Source: an uncultured Gammaproteobacteria bacterium (GTDB lineage Bacteria; Pseudomonadota; Gammaproteobacteria; Rariloculales; Rariloculaceae). Taken from it: DNA of 16,992 nt. Location: positions 1-16,992 of the forward strand of contig CAMPKU010000074.1 of assembly GCA_946887385.1 (NCBI GenBank), written 5' to 3'. The notes under the pieces are model-generated. The model saw only the letters and a program-made list of their open reading frames with translations, did no database searches and was not told where the DNA came from. Both the position numbers and the translations under genes were made by a program. This document shows positions 6,293 to 15,280 of the stretch, one piece after another (the first letter of the stretch is position 1; each line of letters begins with the position of its first letter).

Positions 6293-8215
6293 ATGGGTAA
6301 AGTGATCGGCATCGACTTAGGCACGACCAACTCGTGCGTCGCCGTCATGGACGGCGGCAAGCCGAAGGTCATCGAGAACAGCGAGGGCGATCGCACGACC
6401 CCATCGATCGTCGCGTTCACGAAAGACGGCGAGGTGCTCGTCGGGCAAACGGCGAAGCGGCAGGCCGTCACGAACCCCAGCAACACGTTGTTCGCCGTCA
6501 AGCGCCTCATCGGCAGGCGGTTTCAAGACGACGTCGTGCAAAAAGACGTCGACATGGTGCCGTACAAGATCGTGAAGGCCGACAACGGCGACGCCTGGGT
6601 CGAGATCAACGGCAAGAAAATGGCGCCGCCGGAAATCTCGGCGCGCGTGCTCACGAAGATGAAGCAGACGGCCGAGGACTATCTCGGCGAGAAAGTCACC
6701 GAAGCCGTCATCACGGTGCCGGCCTATTTCAACGATTCGCAGCGCCAAGCCACGAAGGACGCGGGCAAGATCGCGGGCCTCGAGGTAAAGCGCATCATCA
6801 ACGAGCCCACGGCGGCTGCGTTGGCCTATGGCTTGGACAAGAAGCGCGGCGACCGCAAGATCGCCGTCTACGATTTGGGCGGCGGCACGTTCGACATCTC
6901 GATCATCGAGATTGCCGAAGTGGACGGCGAGCACCAGTTCGAGGTCTTGGCCACGAACGGCGACACGTTCTTGGGCGGCGAGGATTTCGACAAGCGCATC
7001 ATCGATTACCTCGCGAAGGAGTTTCAGAAGGAAAGCGGCGTCGACATTCGGCGCGATCCGCTCGCGATGCAGCGCCTCAAGGAAGCGTCGGAGAAGGCGA
7101 AGATCGAGCTGTCGTCGCGGCAGCAGACGGAGGTCAACCTGCCGTACATCACGGCGGACGCGTCGGGGCCGAAGCATCTGAACATCAACCTGTCGCGCGC
7201 CAAGCTCGAGTCGCTCGTCGAGGACCTCATCGAGCGCACCATCGCGCCGTGCAAGACCGCGTTGACCGACGCCGGCCTCAAGGTTGCGGAAGTCGACGAC
7301 GTCATTCTCGTCGGCGGTCAAACGCGCATGCCGAAAGTGCAGGAAGCCGTGCAGACCTTGTTCGGCAAGGAACCGCGTAAAGACGTAAACCCGGACGAGG
7401 CCGTGGCCGTCGGTGCCGCGATCCAGGCCGGTGTGCTCGCGGGCGAGGTGAAGGACGTCTTGTTGCTCGACGTCACGCCGTTGTCGCTCGGCATCGAGAC
7501 CCTGGGCGGTGTGATGACGAAGCTCATCGACAAGAACACCACGATTCCGACCAAGGCGAATCAAACGTTCTCGACGGCCGAGGACCACCAAACGGCGGTC
7601 ACCATCCACGTGCTGCAAGGCGAGCGCGGCCGTGCGGCCGACAACAAATCGCTCGGCCGATTCGACTTGACGGACTTGCCGCCGGCGCCGCGCGGCATGC
7701 CGCAAGTCGAAGTCACGTTCGACATCGACGCAAACGGCATCTTGAACGTGTCGGCCAAGGACAAGGCCACGGGCAAGGAGCAAAAGATCGTCATCAAGGC
7801 CTCCTCGGGGTTGAGCGAGGATGAGATCAAGCGCATGGTCGGCGACGCCGAGGTGCATGCGGCCGAGGACGCGAAGTTCCGCGAGCTCGCGGAAACGCGC
7901 AACCAGGCCGACGCGCTGGTTCACGCGACGGAGAAGTCATTGCGTGAACTGGGCGACAAAGTGTCCGGCGAGGAACGTGCGAAAATCGAAGCCGCTCTGG
8001 CCGACGTGAAGGACGCGATCAAGAGCGAGAACAAAGCCGTCATCGAAACGAAGATGAAGACGCTCGGCGAGGCGTCGGCCGGTATGGCGCAGCGGCTGTA
8101 CGCGGATCAACAGCAAGGCGCAGCCTCGAGCGAGCAGCCGGCGGCCGGCGACGGTGACAACGTCGTCGATGCCGAGTTCGAGGAAGTGAAGGACGACAAG
8201 AACAAGGGCGGCTGA
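6293..8215 (+). CDS. dnaK: Molecular chaperone DnaK (Hsp70)
   Basis: DnaK is the ATP-driven Hsp70 chaperone, working with DnaJ and GrpE in the cytosol. The 640-aa product is full length. The ATPase domain (about 1-385) has [13 protein letters not shown] (6-18), [12 protein letters not shown] (169-180) and [10 protein letters not shown] (194-203). The hydrophobic interdomain linker DVLLLDVTP is followed by [17 protein letters not shown]. The substrate-binding domain and helical lid end in [17 protein letters not shown], the usual acidic tail. ATG 6293 has GGAG (6282-6285) at 7 bp. It is transcribed from the sigma-32 promoter at 6222-6249 and probably also from that of grpE. Confidence 0.99.
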   Translation: MGKVIGIDLGTTNSCVAVMDGGKPKVIENSEGDRTTPSIVAFTKDGEVLVGQTAKRQAVTNPSNTLFAVKRLIGRRFQDDVVQKDVDMVPYKIVKADNGDAWVEINGKKMAPPEISARVLTKMKQTAEDYLGEKVTEAVITVPAYFNDSQRQATKDAGKIAGLEVKRIINEPTAAALAYGLDKKRGDRKIAVYDLGGGTFDISIIEIAEVDGEHQFEVLATNGDTFLGGEDFDKRIIDYLAKEFQKESGVDIRRDPLAMQRLKEASEKAKIELSSRQQTEVNLPYITADASGPKHLNINLSRAKLESLVEDLIERTIAPCKTALTDAGLKVAEVDDVILVGGQTRMPKVQEAVQTLFGKEPRKDVNPDEAVAVGAAIQAGVLAGEVKDVLLLDVTPLSLGIETLGGVMTKLIDKNTTIPTKANQTFSTAEDHQTAVTIHVLQGERGRAADNKSLGRFDLTDLPPAPRGMPQVEVTFDIDANGILNVSAKDKATGKEQKIVIKASSGLSEDEIKRMVGDAEVHAAEDAKFRELAETRNQADALVHATEKSLRELGDKVSGEERAKIEAALADVKDAIKSENKAVIETKMKTLGEASAGMAQRLYADQQQGAASSEQPAAGDGDNVVDAEFEEVKDDKNKGG

Positions 8216-8241
8216 CCGCGACAGCACGCGGAACGCCGACT

Positions 8242-8269
8242 AGGAGAGCACGCACGGGCGTGCTCTCCT
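8242..8269 (+). other. Perfect 12-bp hairpin between dnaK and dnaJ
   Basis: AGGAGAGCACGC (8242-8253), loop ACGG, then GCGTGCTCTCCT (8258-8269) form a perfect inverted repeat 16 bp before dnaJ. No T-run follows, so it is not a classical Rho-independent terminator. In an operon where dnaK is needed in larger amounts than dnaJ, such a stem may protect the 3' end of dnaK mRNA or slow transcription into dnaJ. It does not resemble CIRCE. The structure is clear, the role inferred. Confidence 0.75.
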
Positions 8270-8285
8270 GCTATCGAGGATTCGG

Positions 8286-9422
8286 ATGGCGAAACGGGAT
8301 TACTACGAGATACTCGGCGTCGCGCGTGACGCCTCCGAGGCCGACGTCAAGAAGGCCTATCGGCGCCTGGCAATGAAGCATCATCCGGATCGCAATCCAG
8401 GCAATCCGGACGCCGAAGCGCACTTCAAGGAAGCCAAGGAAGCGTACGAGATCCTTTGCGACAAGGATAAGCGCGCCGCTTACGATCGCTTCGGCCACGC
8501 GGGCGTGCAGGGCGGCCAGGGCATGGGCGGCGGGTTCGGCGGCGGCGCGGACGCGTTCAGCGATATCTTCGGCGACGTGTTCGGCGACATCTTCGGCGGG
8601 GGCCGTCGCGGCGGCCGCAGCCAAGTATTCCGCGGCGCCGACCTTCGCTACGAGCTCGAGCTCACGCTCGAGCAAGCCGTGGCCGGCGATACGGTAACGC
8701 TCGATATTCCCGCGCAGGTCGAATGCACGCGCTGCACGGGCAAAGGCGCCGAGCCGGGCTCGCAGCCGGTGAGCTGCAAAACCTGCGGCGGCGTTGGGCA
8801 AGTGCGCGTGGCGCAAGGGTTCTTCTCGATTCAGCAGACGTGCCCGAACTGCGGCGGCGCCGGCGCCACGATCGACAAGCCGTGTCGCGAGTGCCACGGC
8901 CGGGGGCGCGTGCGGAAAAACAAGACGCTGTCGGTGAAGGTGCCGCCCGGCGTGGACAACGGCGACCGCATCCGCTTGGCCCGCGAGGGTGAGGCGGGCC
9001 GCAACGGTGGGCCGCCCGGCGACCTGTACGTCGACATTGCGGTTCAGGCGCATCCGATCTTCACGCGTGAAGGGCAGAACTTGAGCTGCGAGGTGCCCGT
9101 GAGCTTCGCAACGGCGGCGCTGGGCGGCACGGTCGACGTGCCCACGCTCGACGGTAACGTGGTGCTCAAGGTTCCCGCGGAGACTCAGTCGGGCAGCTTG
9201 TTCCGGCTGCGCGGGAAAGGAGTACGCTCCGTGCGCGACAGCGGCGTCGGCGACCTGTTCTGCCGCGTGCAGATCGAGACGCCCGTGAACCTGACGGCCG
9301 AGCAGAAGGAAAAGCTGCGCGAGTTCGAGGCCGCCATTTCGAACGAGGGCAGCCGCCATAGTCCGCGGGCTCGCTCCTGGTTCGACGGCGTGAAAGAGTT
9401 CTTCGAGCGAATGGGAGCATAG
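8286..9422 (+). CDS. dnaJ: Co-chaperone DnaJ (Hsp40)
   Basis: DnaJ delivers unfolded proteins to DnaK and stimulates its ATPase. The 378-aa product is a complete class A J protein. It has a J domain (1-70) with HPD at 33-35, a Gly/Phe-rich linker (74-110), and four zinc-binding repeats CTRCTGKG (147-154), CKTCGGVG (164-171), CPNCGGAG (186-193) and CRECHGRG (200-207). The C-terminal substrate domain follows. ATG 8286 is preceded by GAGGA (8276-8280). It ends 4 bp before dapB, so the two are very likely co-transcribed. A hairpin separates it from dnaK. Confidence 0.98.
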   Translation: MAKRDYYEILGVARDASEADVKKAYRRLAMKHHPDRNPGNPDAEAHFKEAKEAYEILCDKDKRAAYDRFGHAGVQGGQGMGGGFGGGADAFSDIFGDVFGDIFGGGRRGGRSQVFRGADLRYELELTLEQAVAGDTVTLDIPAQVECTRCTGKGAEPGSQPVSCKTCGGVGQVRVAQGFFSIQQTCPNCGGAGATIDKPCRECHGRGRVRKNKTLSVKVPPGVDNGDRIRLAREGEAGRNGGPPGDLYVDIAVQAHPIFTREGQNLSCEVPVSFATAALGGTVDVPTLDGNVVLKVPAETQSGSLFRLRGKGVRSVRDSGVGDLFCRVQIETPVNLTAEQKEKLREFEAAISNEGSRHSPRARSWFDGVKEFFERMGA

Positions 9423-9426
9423 CGAG

Positions 9427-10236
9427 GTGGTGAAGGTAGCCGTTCTCGGCGCCGCGGGCCGCATGGGTCGCGCGGTGCTGTCGTGCGTCTTCGAGGCGAA
9501 CGATCTGAAGCTCGTGGGCGCCGTCACCGAAACCTCGGATCCGCTGCTCGGCCGAGATGCCGGCGAGCTCGTGGGGGCCGCGGCCGTCGGCGTGCCGCTC
9601 ACCGACGAGCGCAGCCACGGCTTGAACGCCGCACAGGTGGCCGTCGATTTCACGCTGCCGATGGTCACCGAGGCAAATTTGCGCGCCTGCGTCGAGCATG
9701 GCACCGCACTCGTGATCGGCACCACCGGCCTCGAGAGCCGCCAGCTCGAAGCGATGCAGAAGGCGGCCTACGAAATTCCGATCGTGTATGCGCGCAACAT
9801 GAGCGTGGGCGTCAACGTGTTCATGGAGCTCGTGGGCCGAGCCGCCAAGGCGCTCGGCGACGGTTACGACGTGGAGATCGCCGAGACGCACCACCGCAAC
9901 AAGGTCGATGCTCCTTCGGGCACGGCGCTGGCGCTCGGCGAGCGCGTGGCGGCCGCTCAAGGCCGCAAGCTCGCAGACTTGGCCGTCTACGCGCGCCACG
10001 GCCAAACGGGTCCGCGCGTGCCCGGCACCATCGGCTTTTCGGTTGCGCGCGGCGGCAACGTCGTGGGCGAGCATGCCGTGCGTTTCATTGCGGCCGAGGA
10101 AGAGGTGGTGTTCTCGCACCGCGCCGGCGACCGCAAAACCTTCGCCCGCGGCGCGCTGCGCGCGGCTCGGTGGGTTGCCGGGCGAGCCCCGGGCCTGTAC
10201 TCCCTTGCCGACGTGCTCGGCTTGTCGCGTGAGTGA
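9427..10236 (+). CDS. dapB: 4-hydroxy-tetrahydrodipicolinate reductase DapB
   Basis: DapB makes tetrahydrodipicolinate with NAD(P)H in the diaminopimelate pathway, which supplies lysine and peptidoglycan. The 269-aa product (E. coli 273) has the Rossmann motif GAAGRMG (8-14), the nucleotide-site block GTTGL (98-102), the catalytic and substrate block ETHHRNKVDAPSGTAL (153-168, His155/His156 and Lys159), and the C-terminal RHGQTGPR and FSHRAGDR segments. The GTG at 9427 is taken as start because GGGAG (9413-9417) lies 9 bp upstream. A second GTG follows at 9430. It begins 4 bp after the dnaJ stop, which ties a biosynthetic gene to heat-shock transcription. Confidence 0.97.
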   Translation: MVKVAVLGAAGRMGRAVLSCVFEANDLKLVGAVTETSDPLLGRDAGELVGAAAVGVPLTDERSHGLNAAQVAVDFTLPMVTEANLRACVEHGTALVIGTTGLESRQLEAMQKAAYEIPIVYARNMSVGVNVFMELVGRAAKALGDGYDVEIAETHHRNKVDAPSGTALALGERVAAAQGRKLADLAVYARHGQTGPRVPGTIGFSVARGGNVVGEHAVRFIAAEEEVVFSHRAGDRKTFARGALRAARWVAGRAPGLYSLADVLGLSRE

Positions 10237-10268
10237 GGCAGCTGTAGATCGTTTCCGAACGGACGAGC

Positions 10269-10274
10269 TACAAT
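10269..10274 (+). promoter_or_regulatory. Possible -10 element of the carAB promoter
   Basis: TACAAT matches the sigma-70 -10 consensus at 5 of 6 positions in the 137-bp dapB-carA gap. No good -35 is found at 16-18 bp upstream, so an activator or weak basal use is possible. Transcription would start near 10281, leaving a leader of about 90 nt that holds two alternative hairpins. I see no clear ArgR box. Confidence 0.4.
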
Positions 10275-10303
10275 TCCCGCCTGAGTTTCCCTGTTGACGA
10301 ACA

Positions 10304-10360
10304 CGGGATCGACTGCCGGGCTTGCAGTCCATCCCGCGTCTTTCCGCAAGCCGAATTTTT
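10304..10360 (+). promoter_or_regulatory. carA leader with two competing hairpins (attenuator-like)
   Basis: Hairpin 1 pairs CGGGATCGACTGC (10304-10316) with GCAGTCCATCCCG (10324-10336): 12 of 13 pairs, 7-nt loop. Hairpin 2 pairs GGCTTGC (10319-10325) with GCAAGCC (10346-10352). It is followed after 3 bases by five T (10356-10360), as in an intrinsic terminator. The left arm of hairpin 2 uses the loop and the first two bases of the right arm of hairpin 1, so the two compete. This is the layout of a transcription attenuator just before the carA ribosome-binding site (10363-10367). I found no leader peptide with a normal start codon. Function is inferred. Confidence 0.45.
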
Positions 10361-10373
10361 GTAGGAGCTCAGC

Positions 10374-11522
10374 GTGGCGGAGCCGGCGATACTAGCGCTC
10401 GAAGATGGTACGGTGTTCAAGGGCGTTTCGGTCGGTGCCGAAGGCCGAACGCTTGGCGAAGTGGTATTCAACACCGCCATGACGGGCTATCAGGAGATCC
10501 TGACGGACCCGTCGTACTACCGTCAGATCGTCACGCTCACGTACCCGCACATCGGCAACACCGGCACGAACTCCGACGATTTCGAGTCCGCGAAGATCTA
10601 CGCGGCCGGCCTCATCATTCGCGATCTTTCCGCGGTGGTGAGCAACTGGCGCGCGGAAGGCAGCCTCGAGCAGTTCCTGCGCCGCGGCAAAACCGTGGCC
10701 ATCGCCGAGATCGATACACGTCAGCTCACGCGCATCTTGCGAGAGAAGGGCGCGCAAGCCGGGTGCATCGTCACGGGCGCGAAGGCGAGCGCCGAGGAGG
10801 CCGTGAAGGCCGCGCGTAAGTTCCCGGGCTTGAAGGGCATGGACTTGGCGAAGCTCGTGACGACGAAGCAGCCGTATCAATGGAACCAGGGCAGCCTCTG
10901 GCCGGAACGGCAGAGCGTGTACACGAAGCGCGTGGCGAGCTTCCACATCGTGGCGTTCGACTATGGCATCAAGCGCAACATCTTGCGTTTGATCGCGGAC
11001 CAGGACTGCCGGCTCACGGTGGTGCCCGCGACCACGAAGGCCGAGGAAGTCATGGCGCTCATGCCCGACGGCATCTTTCTTTCGAACGGCCCCGGCGATC
11101 CCGAGCCCTGCGACTATGCGATCGAGTCCATCCGCACGCTCGTCGATGTCGGCGTACCCACGTTCGGTATTTGTCTGGGACACCAGTTCTTGGGTCTTGC
11201 GAGCGGTGCCAAGACCGAGAAGATGAAGTTTGGTCACCACGGCGCGAACCACCCCGTCGTGGAGCTCGATTCGGGGCGCGTGATGATCACGAGCCAGAAC
11301 CACGGCTTCGCCGTGCAGGAGAGCACGTTGCCGCCGAACCTTCGCGCCACGCATCGGTCGTTGTTCGACGGCACTTTGCAGGGCATGGAGCGCACGGATC
11401 GGCCCGCGTTCTCGTTCCAAGGGCATCCGGAGTCGAGCCCGGGCCCGCACGACTTGCGGCCGCTGTTCCAGCGTTTCACGGCTTCGATGAAGGCTTACCG
11501 TCATCGCGCGCAAGCCGGTTGA
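10374..11522 (+). CDS. carA: Carbamoyl-phosphate synthase small (glutaminase) subunit
   Basis: CarA hydrolyses glutamine and channels ammonia to CarB for carbamoyl phosphate, the precursor of arginine and pyrimidines. The 382-aa product matches E. coli CarA in length. An N-terminal CarA-specific domain has DGTVFKG (11-17) and [17 protein letters not shown] (32-48). A class I glutamine amidotransferase domain follows, with SNGPGDP (237-243), the nucleophile Cys267 in [16 protein letters not shown] (307-314), and His351/Glu353 in [11 protein letters not shown]. The GTG start at 10374 has AGGAG (10363-10367) at 6 bp. Regulation is probably through the structured leader upstream. It pairs with carB 45 bp downstream. 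Confidence 0.98.
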   Translation: MAEPAILALEDGTVFKGVSVGAEGRTLGEVVFNTAMTGYQEILTDPSYYRQIVTLTYPHIGNTGTNSDDFESAKIYAAGLIIRDLSAVVSNWRAEGSLEQFLRRGKTVAIAEIDTRQLTRILREKGAQAGCIVTGAKASAEEAVKAARKFPGLKGMDLAKLVTTKQPYQWNQGSLWPERQSVYTKRVASFHIVAFDYGIKRNILRLIADQDCRLTVVPATTKAEEVMALMPDGIFLSNGPGDPEPCDYAIESIRTLVDVGVPTFGICLGHQFLGLASGAKTEKMKFGHHGANHPVVELDSGRVMITSQNHGFAVQESTLPPNLRATHRSLFDGTLQGMERTDRPAFSFQGHPESSPGPHDLRPLFQRFTASMKAYRHRAQAG

Positions 11523-11532
11523 TTCAAACAGG

Positions 11533-11568
11533 ATGTTTTGGATGTTTACGGAGGAATCGGATAAATAA
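11533..11568 (+). other. Possible 11-codon minicistron before carB
   Basis: In the carA-carB gap, ATG at 11533 opens a frame encoding [11 protein letters not shown]. It ends with TAA at 11566-11568, whose last A is the first base of the carB ATG (TAATG). A second in-frame ATG lies at 11542. Neither has a clear Shine-Dalgarno. The gap also contains a tandem GGATGTTT repeat (11531-11538 and 11541-11546 in part). It could couple translation to carB, whose own GGAGGA is unusually distant, or it may be chance. Confidence 0.2.
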
Positions 11569-14500
11569 TGCCGCGCCGCGATGACCTCGAAAGCGTGCTG
11601 ATCATCGGTGCCGGTCCGATCATCATTGGGCAGGCGTGCGAGTTCGACTATTCCGGTACGCAGGCGTGCAAGGCGCTCAAGGAGGAGGGCTATCGCGTCA
11701 TTCTCGTGAACTCCAATCCCGCCACGATCATGACCGATCCGGCGAGCGCCGATGCCATCTACATCGAGCCGATCCACTGGCGCGCTGTAGCCGAGATCAT
11801 CGCCAAGGAGCGCCCGAGCGCCCTGCTGCCGACGATGGGCGGGCAGACGGCGCTCAACTGCGCCCTCGACCTGGTGCGCGAGGGTGTGCTCGAGAAATAC
11901 GGCGTGGAGCTCATCGCAGCGTCGCGCGAAGCCATCGACATGGCCGAGGACCGCGAGCTCTTTCGGCACGCGATGAAGGATATCGGGCTCGCCACGCCGC
12001 GCGCCGGCATTGCGCATACGCTCGAGGAAGCGTGGGCCGTGCAAGAGGAGGTTGGCTTCCCCACGATCGTGCGTCCGTCCTTCACGCTCGGCGGCAGCGG
12101 CGGCGGCATCGCGTACAACCGCGAAGAGTTCGAAGACATCGTGAGCCGCGGGCTCGACCAGTCGCCCACGGGCGAAGTCTTGCTCGAGGAGTCCGTGATC
12201 GGCTGGAAAGAGTTCGAGATGGAGGTCGTTCGCGACAAGAACGACAACTGCATCATCGTGTGCTCCATCGAGAACCTGGACCCGATGGGCATCCACACGG
12301 GCGATTCGATCACGGTAGCGCCGGCGCAAACACTCACGGACAAGGAATATCAACGCATGCGCGACGCGTCGATCGCCGTGCTGCGCAAGATCGGCGTCGA
12401 TACGGGCGGCTCGAACGTGCAGTTCGCCATTTCGCCGACGGACGGCCGGCTGCTCGTCATCGAGATGAATCCGCGCGTGTCGCGGTCTTCAGCGCTTGCG
12501 TCGAAGGCCACGGGATTTCCGATCGCCAAGGTGGCCGCCAAGCTGGCGGTGGGCTACACGCTCGACGAGCTCAAGAACGAAATTACGGGCGGCGCCACGC
12601 CGGCGTCGTTCGAGCCGACGATCGACTACGTCGTCACCAAGGTGCCGCGTTTTACGTTCGAAAAGTTTCCGCAGGCCGCCGATCGCTTGACCACGCAGAT
12701 GAAATCCGTCGGCGAAGTCATGGCCATCGGCCGAACGTTCCAGGAGTCGCTGCAAAAGGCCCTGCGCGGCCTGGAGACCGGGGTCGACGGCTTCAATCCG
12801 ATCATGAAGTCCGTGGAGACCGAAGACGAGTGGGCGAAGCTGCGGCACGATCTCAAGATGGCCGGCAGCCAGCGCCTTTGGTATGTGGCCGACGCGTTTC
12901 GGCACGGGCTGTCGATGGAGGAAGTCGGGGAGCTCACGGCCATCGATCCGTGGTTTCTCGCGCAGATCAAAGAGCTCATCGACATCGAGAAGGACATCGC
13001 GGCTGCGGGCCCCGGCGTGCTGATGCCTCAGGAGCTGCGCAAGCTCAAGCGCCGTGGCTTCAGCGATCGGCGCATTGCAGACCTTATCGGCGTTAAAGAA
13101 AAGGTCGTCAGATCAGCGCGTTACAAGGAAAACATCAGGCCAGTCTTTAAGAGAGTGGATAGCTGCGCGGCCGAGTTCGGCAGCGCAACCGCCTACCTCT
13201 ACTCCACGTACGAGGAGTTCTGCGAGGCCAACCCCACGGATCGGCAGAAAATCATGATCTTGGGCGGCGGGCCGAATCGCATCGGCCAGGGCATCGAGTT
13301 CGATTACTGCTGTGTGCACGCCTCGTTCGCGCTCAAGGAAGCCGGCTACGAGACCATCATGGTCAACTGCAACCCGGAAACGGTTTCCACCGATTACGAC
13401 AGCTCCGATCGCTTGTACTTCGAGCCCGTCACGCTCGAGGACGTGCTCGAGATCGTGCACAAGGAGAAGCCGAAAGGCGTCATCGTGCAGTACGGCGGGC
13501 AGACGCCGCTGAAGCTCGCGCGCGCGCTCGAGGAGGCCGGTGTACCGATCATCGGCACGTCGCCGGACTCGATCGATCTTGCCGAGGACCGCGAACGATT
13601 TCAGCAGCTCGTGACTCGGCTGAAGCTGAAACAGCCGCCGAACCGTACGGCGCGCAACGTCGAAGAAGCCGTCGCCATGGGTAAAGAGGTGGGCTACCCC
13701 TTGATCGTACGGCCCTCGTACGTGCTCGGCGGCCGCGCGATGGAGATCGTGCACGGCGAGGACGAGCTGCGCGACTACGTGGATCGCGCCGTCAGCGTGT
13801 CGAACGACAGTCCGATCCTGCTCGATCGCTTTCTCGACTTGGCGGTCGAGGTGGACGTGGATGCTATTTCCGACGGCACCGAGGTCGTGATCGGCGGCAT
13901 CATGGAGCACGTGGAGCAAGCGGGCATTCACTCCGGCGATTCCGGTTGCTCGTTGCCGCCTTTCAGCTTGAGCCTCGAGGTGCAGAACCAGTTGAGCGAG
14001 CAGGTGCGCCAAATGGCGCAGGCGCTCCAAGTCAACGGCATCATGAACACGCAGTTCGCGATCCAAAACGGCGTGATCTACGTGCTCGAGGTGAATCCGC
14101 GCGCGTCGCGCACCATTCCGTTCGTCTCCAAAGCGATCGGCCAGCCGCTCGCCAAGATTGCGGCGAAAGCCATGGCCGGTATCAGCTTCAAGGAGCAGGG
14201 CTTCACGGCGCCCGGCAGGCGGCCGTACTTCTCGGTGAAAGAGTCGGTGTTCCCGTTCATCAAGTTCCCCGACGCCGACCCGATCCTGGGGCCCGAGATG
14301 AAGTCGACCGGGGAAGTGATGGGCACCGGCCGCACGTTCGGCGAGGCCTATGCGAAGGCGCAGCTCGCGTCCGGAGTGACGATACCGCGCCGCGGCCTGG
14401 CGTTCATCAGCGTGCGCGATCGCGACAAAGCCGGCGTTGTCGAGCTCGGCCAGATGCTCATCGCCCGCGGCTTCGAGATCGTGGCCACGGGCGGTACCGC

Positions 14501-14792
14501 AAAGGCGTTGAAAGACGGCGGCGTGGACTGCCAGCGCGTGAACAAGGTGCGCGAAGGGCGTCCGCACGTGGTCGATATGATCAAGAACCGCGAGCTCAGC
14601 TTGATCGTGAACACCACCGAGGGTAAACAGGCGATTCGCGAATCGCGTTCTATCCGCGGTGAAGCCGTGCATTACAAGGTCACGTACTACACGACGCTGG
14701 CGGCCGCCAAGGCTACGTGCGACGCGCTCGATCATCTCGACAACGTGGTCGTGAATCGGCTGCAAGATTTGCACGCGGAGGCGTCTGTTTGA
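11568..14792 (+). CDS. carB: Carbamoyl-phosphate synthase large subunit
   Basis: CarB makes carbamoyl phosphate from bicarbonate, ammonia and two ATP. The 1074-aa product (E. coli 1073) has both halves. The first ATP-grasp half carries [29 protein letters not shown] and FTLGGSGGG. The middle oligomerisation region lies at about 400-555. The second ATP-grasp half begins at [22 protein letters not shown] and has [12 protein letters not shown] and SYVLGGRAM. The C-terminal MGS-like allosteric domain starts near residue 935 ([24 protein letters not shown]). ATG 11568 has GGAGGA (11550-11555) at an unusually long 12 bp. Codons around 13076-13168 are AT-richer than the rest. Its TGA overlaps the greA start. 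Confidence 0.98.
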   Translation: MPRRDDLESVLIIGAGPIIIGQACEFDYSGTQACKALKEEGYRVILVNSNPATIMTDPASADAIYIEPIHWRAVAEIIAKERPSALLPTMGGQTALNCALDLVREGVLEKYGVELIAASREAIDMAEDRELFRHAMKDIGLATPRAGIAHTLEEAWAVQEEVGFPTIVRPSFTLGGSGGGIAYNREEFEDIVSRGLDQSPTGEVLLEESVIGWKEFEMEVVRDKNDNCIIVCSIENLDPMGIHTGDSITVAPAQTLTDKEYQRMRDASIAVLRKIGVDTGGSNVQFAISPTDGRLLVIEMNPRVSRSSALASKATGFPIAKVAAKLAVGYTLDELKNEITGGATPASFEPTIDYVVTKVPRFTFEKFPQAADRLTTQMKSVGEVMAIGRTFQESLQKALRGLETGVDGFNPIMKSVETEDEWAKLRHDLKMAGSQRLWYVADAFRHGLSMEEVGELTAIDPWFLAQIKELIDIEKDIAAAGPGVLMPQELRKLKRRGFSDRRIADLIGVKEKVVRSARYKENIRPVFKRVDSCAAEFGSATAYLYSTYEEFCEANPTDRQKIMILGGGPNRIGQGIEFDYCCVHASFALKEAGYETIMVNCNPETVSTDYDSSDRLYFEPVTLEDVLEIVHKEKPKGVIVQYGGQTPLKLARALEEAGVPIIGTSPDSIDLAEDRERFQQLVTRLKLKQPPNRTARNVEEAVAMGKEVGYPLIVRPSYVLGGRAMEIVHGEDELRDYVDRAVSVSNDSPILLDRFLDLAVEVDVDAISDGTEVVIGGIMEHVEQAGIHSGDSGCSLPPFSLSLEVQNQLSEQVRQMAQALQVNGIMNTQFAIQNGVIYVLEVNPRASRTIPFVSKAIGQPLAKIAAKAMAGISFKEQGFTAPGRRPYFSVKESVFPFIKFPDADPILGPEMKSTGEVMGTGRTFGEAYAKAQLASGVTIPRRGLAFISVRDRDKAGVVELGQMLIARGFEIVATGGTAKALKDGGVDCQRVNKVREGRPHVVDMIKNRELSLIVNTTEGKQAIRESRSIRGEAVHYKVTYYTTLAAAKATCDALDHLDNVVVNRLQDLHAEASV

Positions 14793-15265
14793 GCAAGGTG
14801 CCCCTCACCGCGCGCGGCGCGGCGCAGCTCAAGGAGGAGTTGCGGCGGCTCAAGATCGAGGAACGCCCCAAGGTCACGGCGGCAATTGCCACGGCGCGTG
14901 CGCACGGCGATCTGAAGGAGAACGCCGAATATCATGCGGCGAAAGAGCAGCAAGGCATGATGGAGGCGCGCATCCGCGATATCGAGGCGAAGCTCTCGAA
15001 CGCGCAAATCATCGATGTCACGGCCGTGAATGCAGGCGGCAAAGTGGTGTTCGGAGCCACCGTTCACCTCGTGGACTCCGCCGACGGCAGCAAGGCCATC
15101 TATCAGATCGTCGGCGAGGACGAGGCCGACATCAAAAGCGGTCTGCTCTCGATCGGCTCGCCGATTGCGCGTGCGCTCATCGGCAAGCGCGAAGGGGACG
15201 AGGTGGAGGTTTCGACGCCGAGCGGCAAACGCGCGTACGAGATTGCAGCCGTCGAGTACCTCTGA
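14789..15265 (+). CDS. greA: Transcript cleavage factor GreA
   Basis: GreA binds the RNA polymerase secondary channel and stimulates cleavage of backtracked RNA. From the TTG at 14789 the product is 158 aa, exactly the E. coli length. This start is chosen because GGAGG (14777-14781) lies 7 bp upstream and the family N-terminus begins at [15 protein letters not shown]; an upstream in-frame ATG at 14717 would only add carB-overlapping residues. The N-terminal coiled coil has the tip [15 protein letters not shown], with the key acidic residues of the D-x-x-E-N motif. The C-terminal FKBP-like domain has [15 protein letters not shown], and ISL-like [11 protein letters not shown]. The start overlaps the carB stop by 4 bases. 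Confidence 0.97.
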   Translation: MSKVPLTARGAAQLKEELRRLKIEERPKVTAAIATARAHGDLKENAEYHAAKEQQGMMEARIRDIEAKLSNAQIIDVTAVNAGGKVVFGATVHLVDSADGSKAIYQIVGEDEADIKSGLLSIGSPIARALIGKREGDEVEVSTPSGKRAYEIAAVEYL

Positions 15266-15280
15266 GCGCACGGCGCCTCG

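Noticed and set aside
6317..7924. A 535-codon open frame on the strand opposite dnaK
   Set aside because: Long antisense frames opposite hsp70 genes are a known artefact and have been mis-annotated as an NAD-specific glutamate dehydrogenase. The frame mirrors dnaK codon bias, and no promoter or ribosome-binding site supports it.
8242..8269. Calling the dnaK-dnaJ hairpin a Rho-independent terminator
   Set aside because: No T-run follows the stem and dnaJ starts 16 bp later with a good ribosome-binding site.
10392..12353. A 653-codon open frame opposite carA and carB
   Set aside because: It lies wholly over confirmed genes and crosses their boundary. Its composition is typical of shadow frames.
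13113..14774. A 553-codon open frame opposite the second half of carB
   Set aside because: Same reasoning: antisense to a complete conserved gene, no recognisable domain, no ribosome-binding site.
14717..14788. ATG at 14717 as the greA start
   Set aside because: It would add 24 Arg-rich residues encoded out of frame within carB. The TTG at 14789 gives the standard 158-aa length with GGAGG at the right distance.
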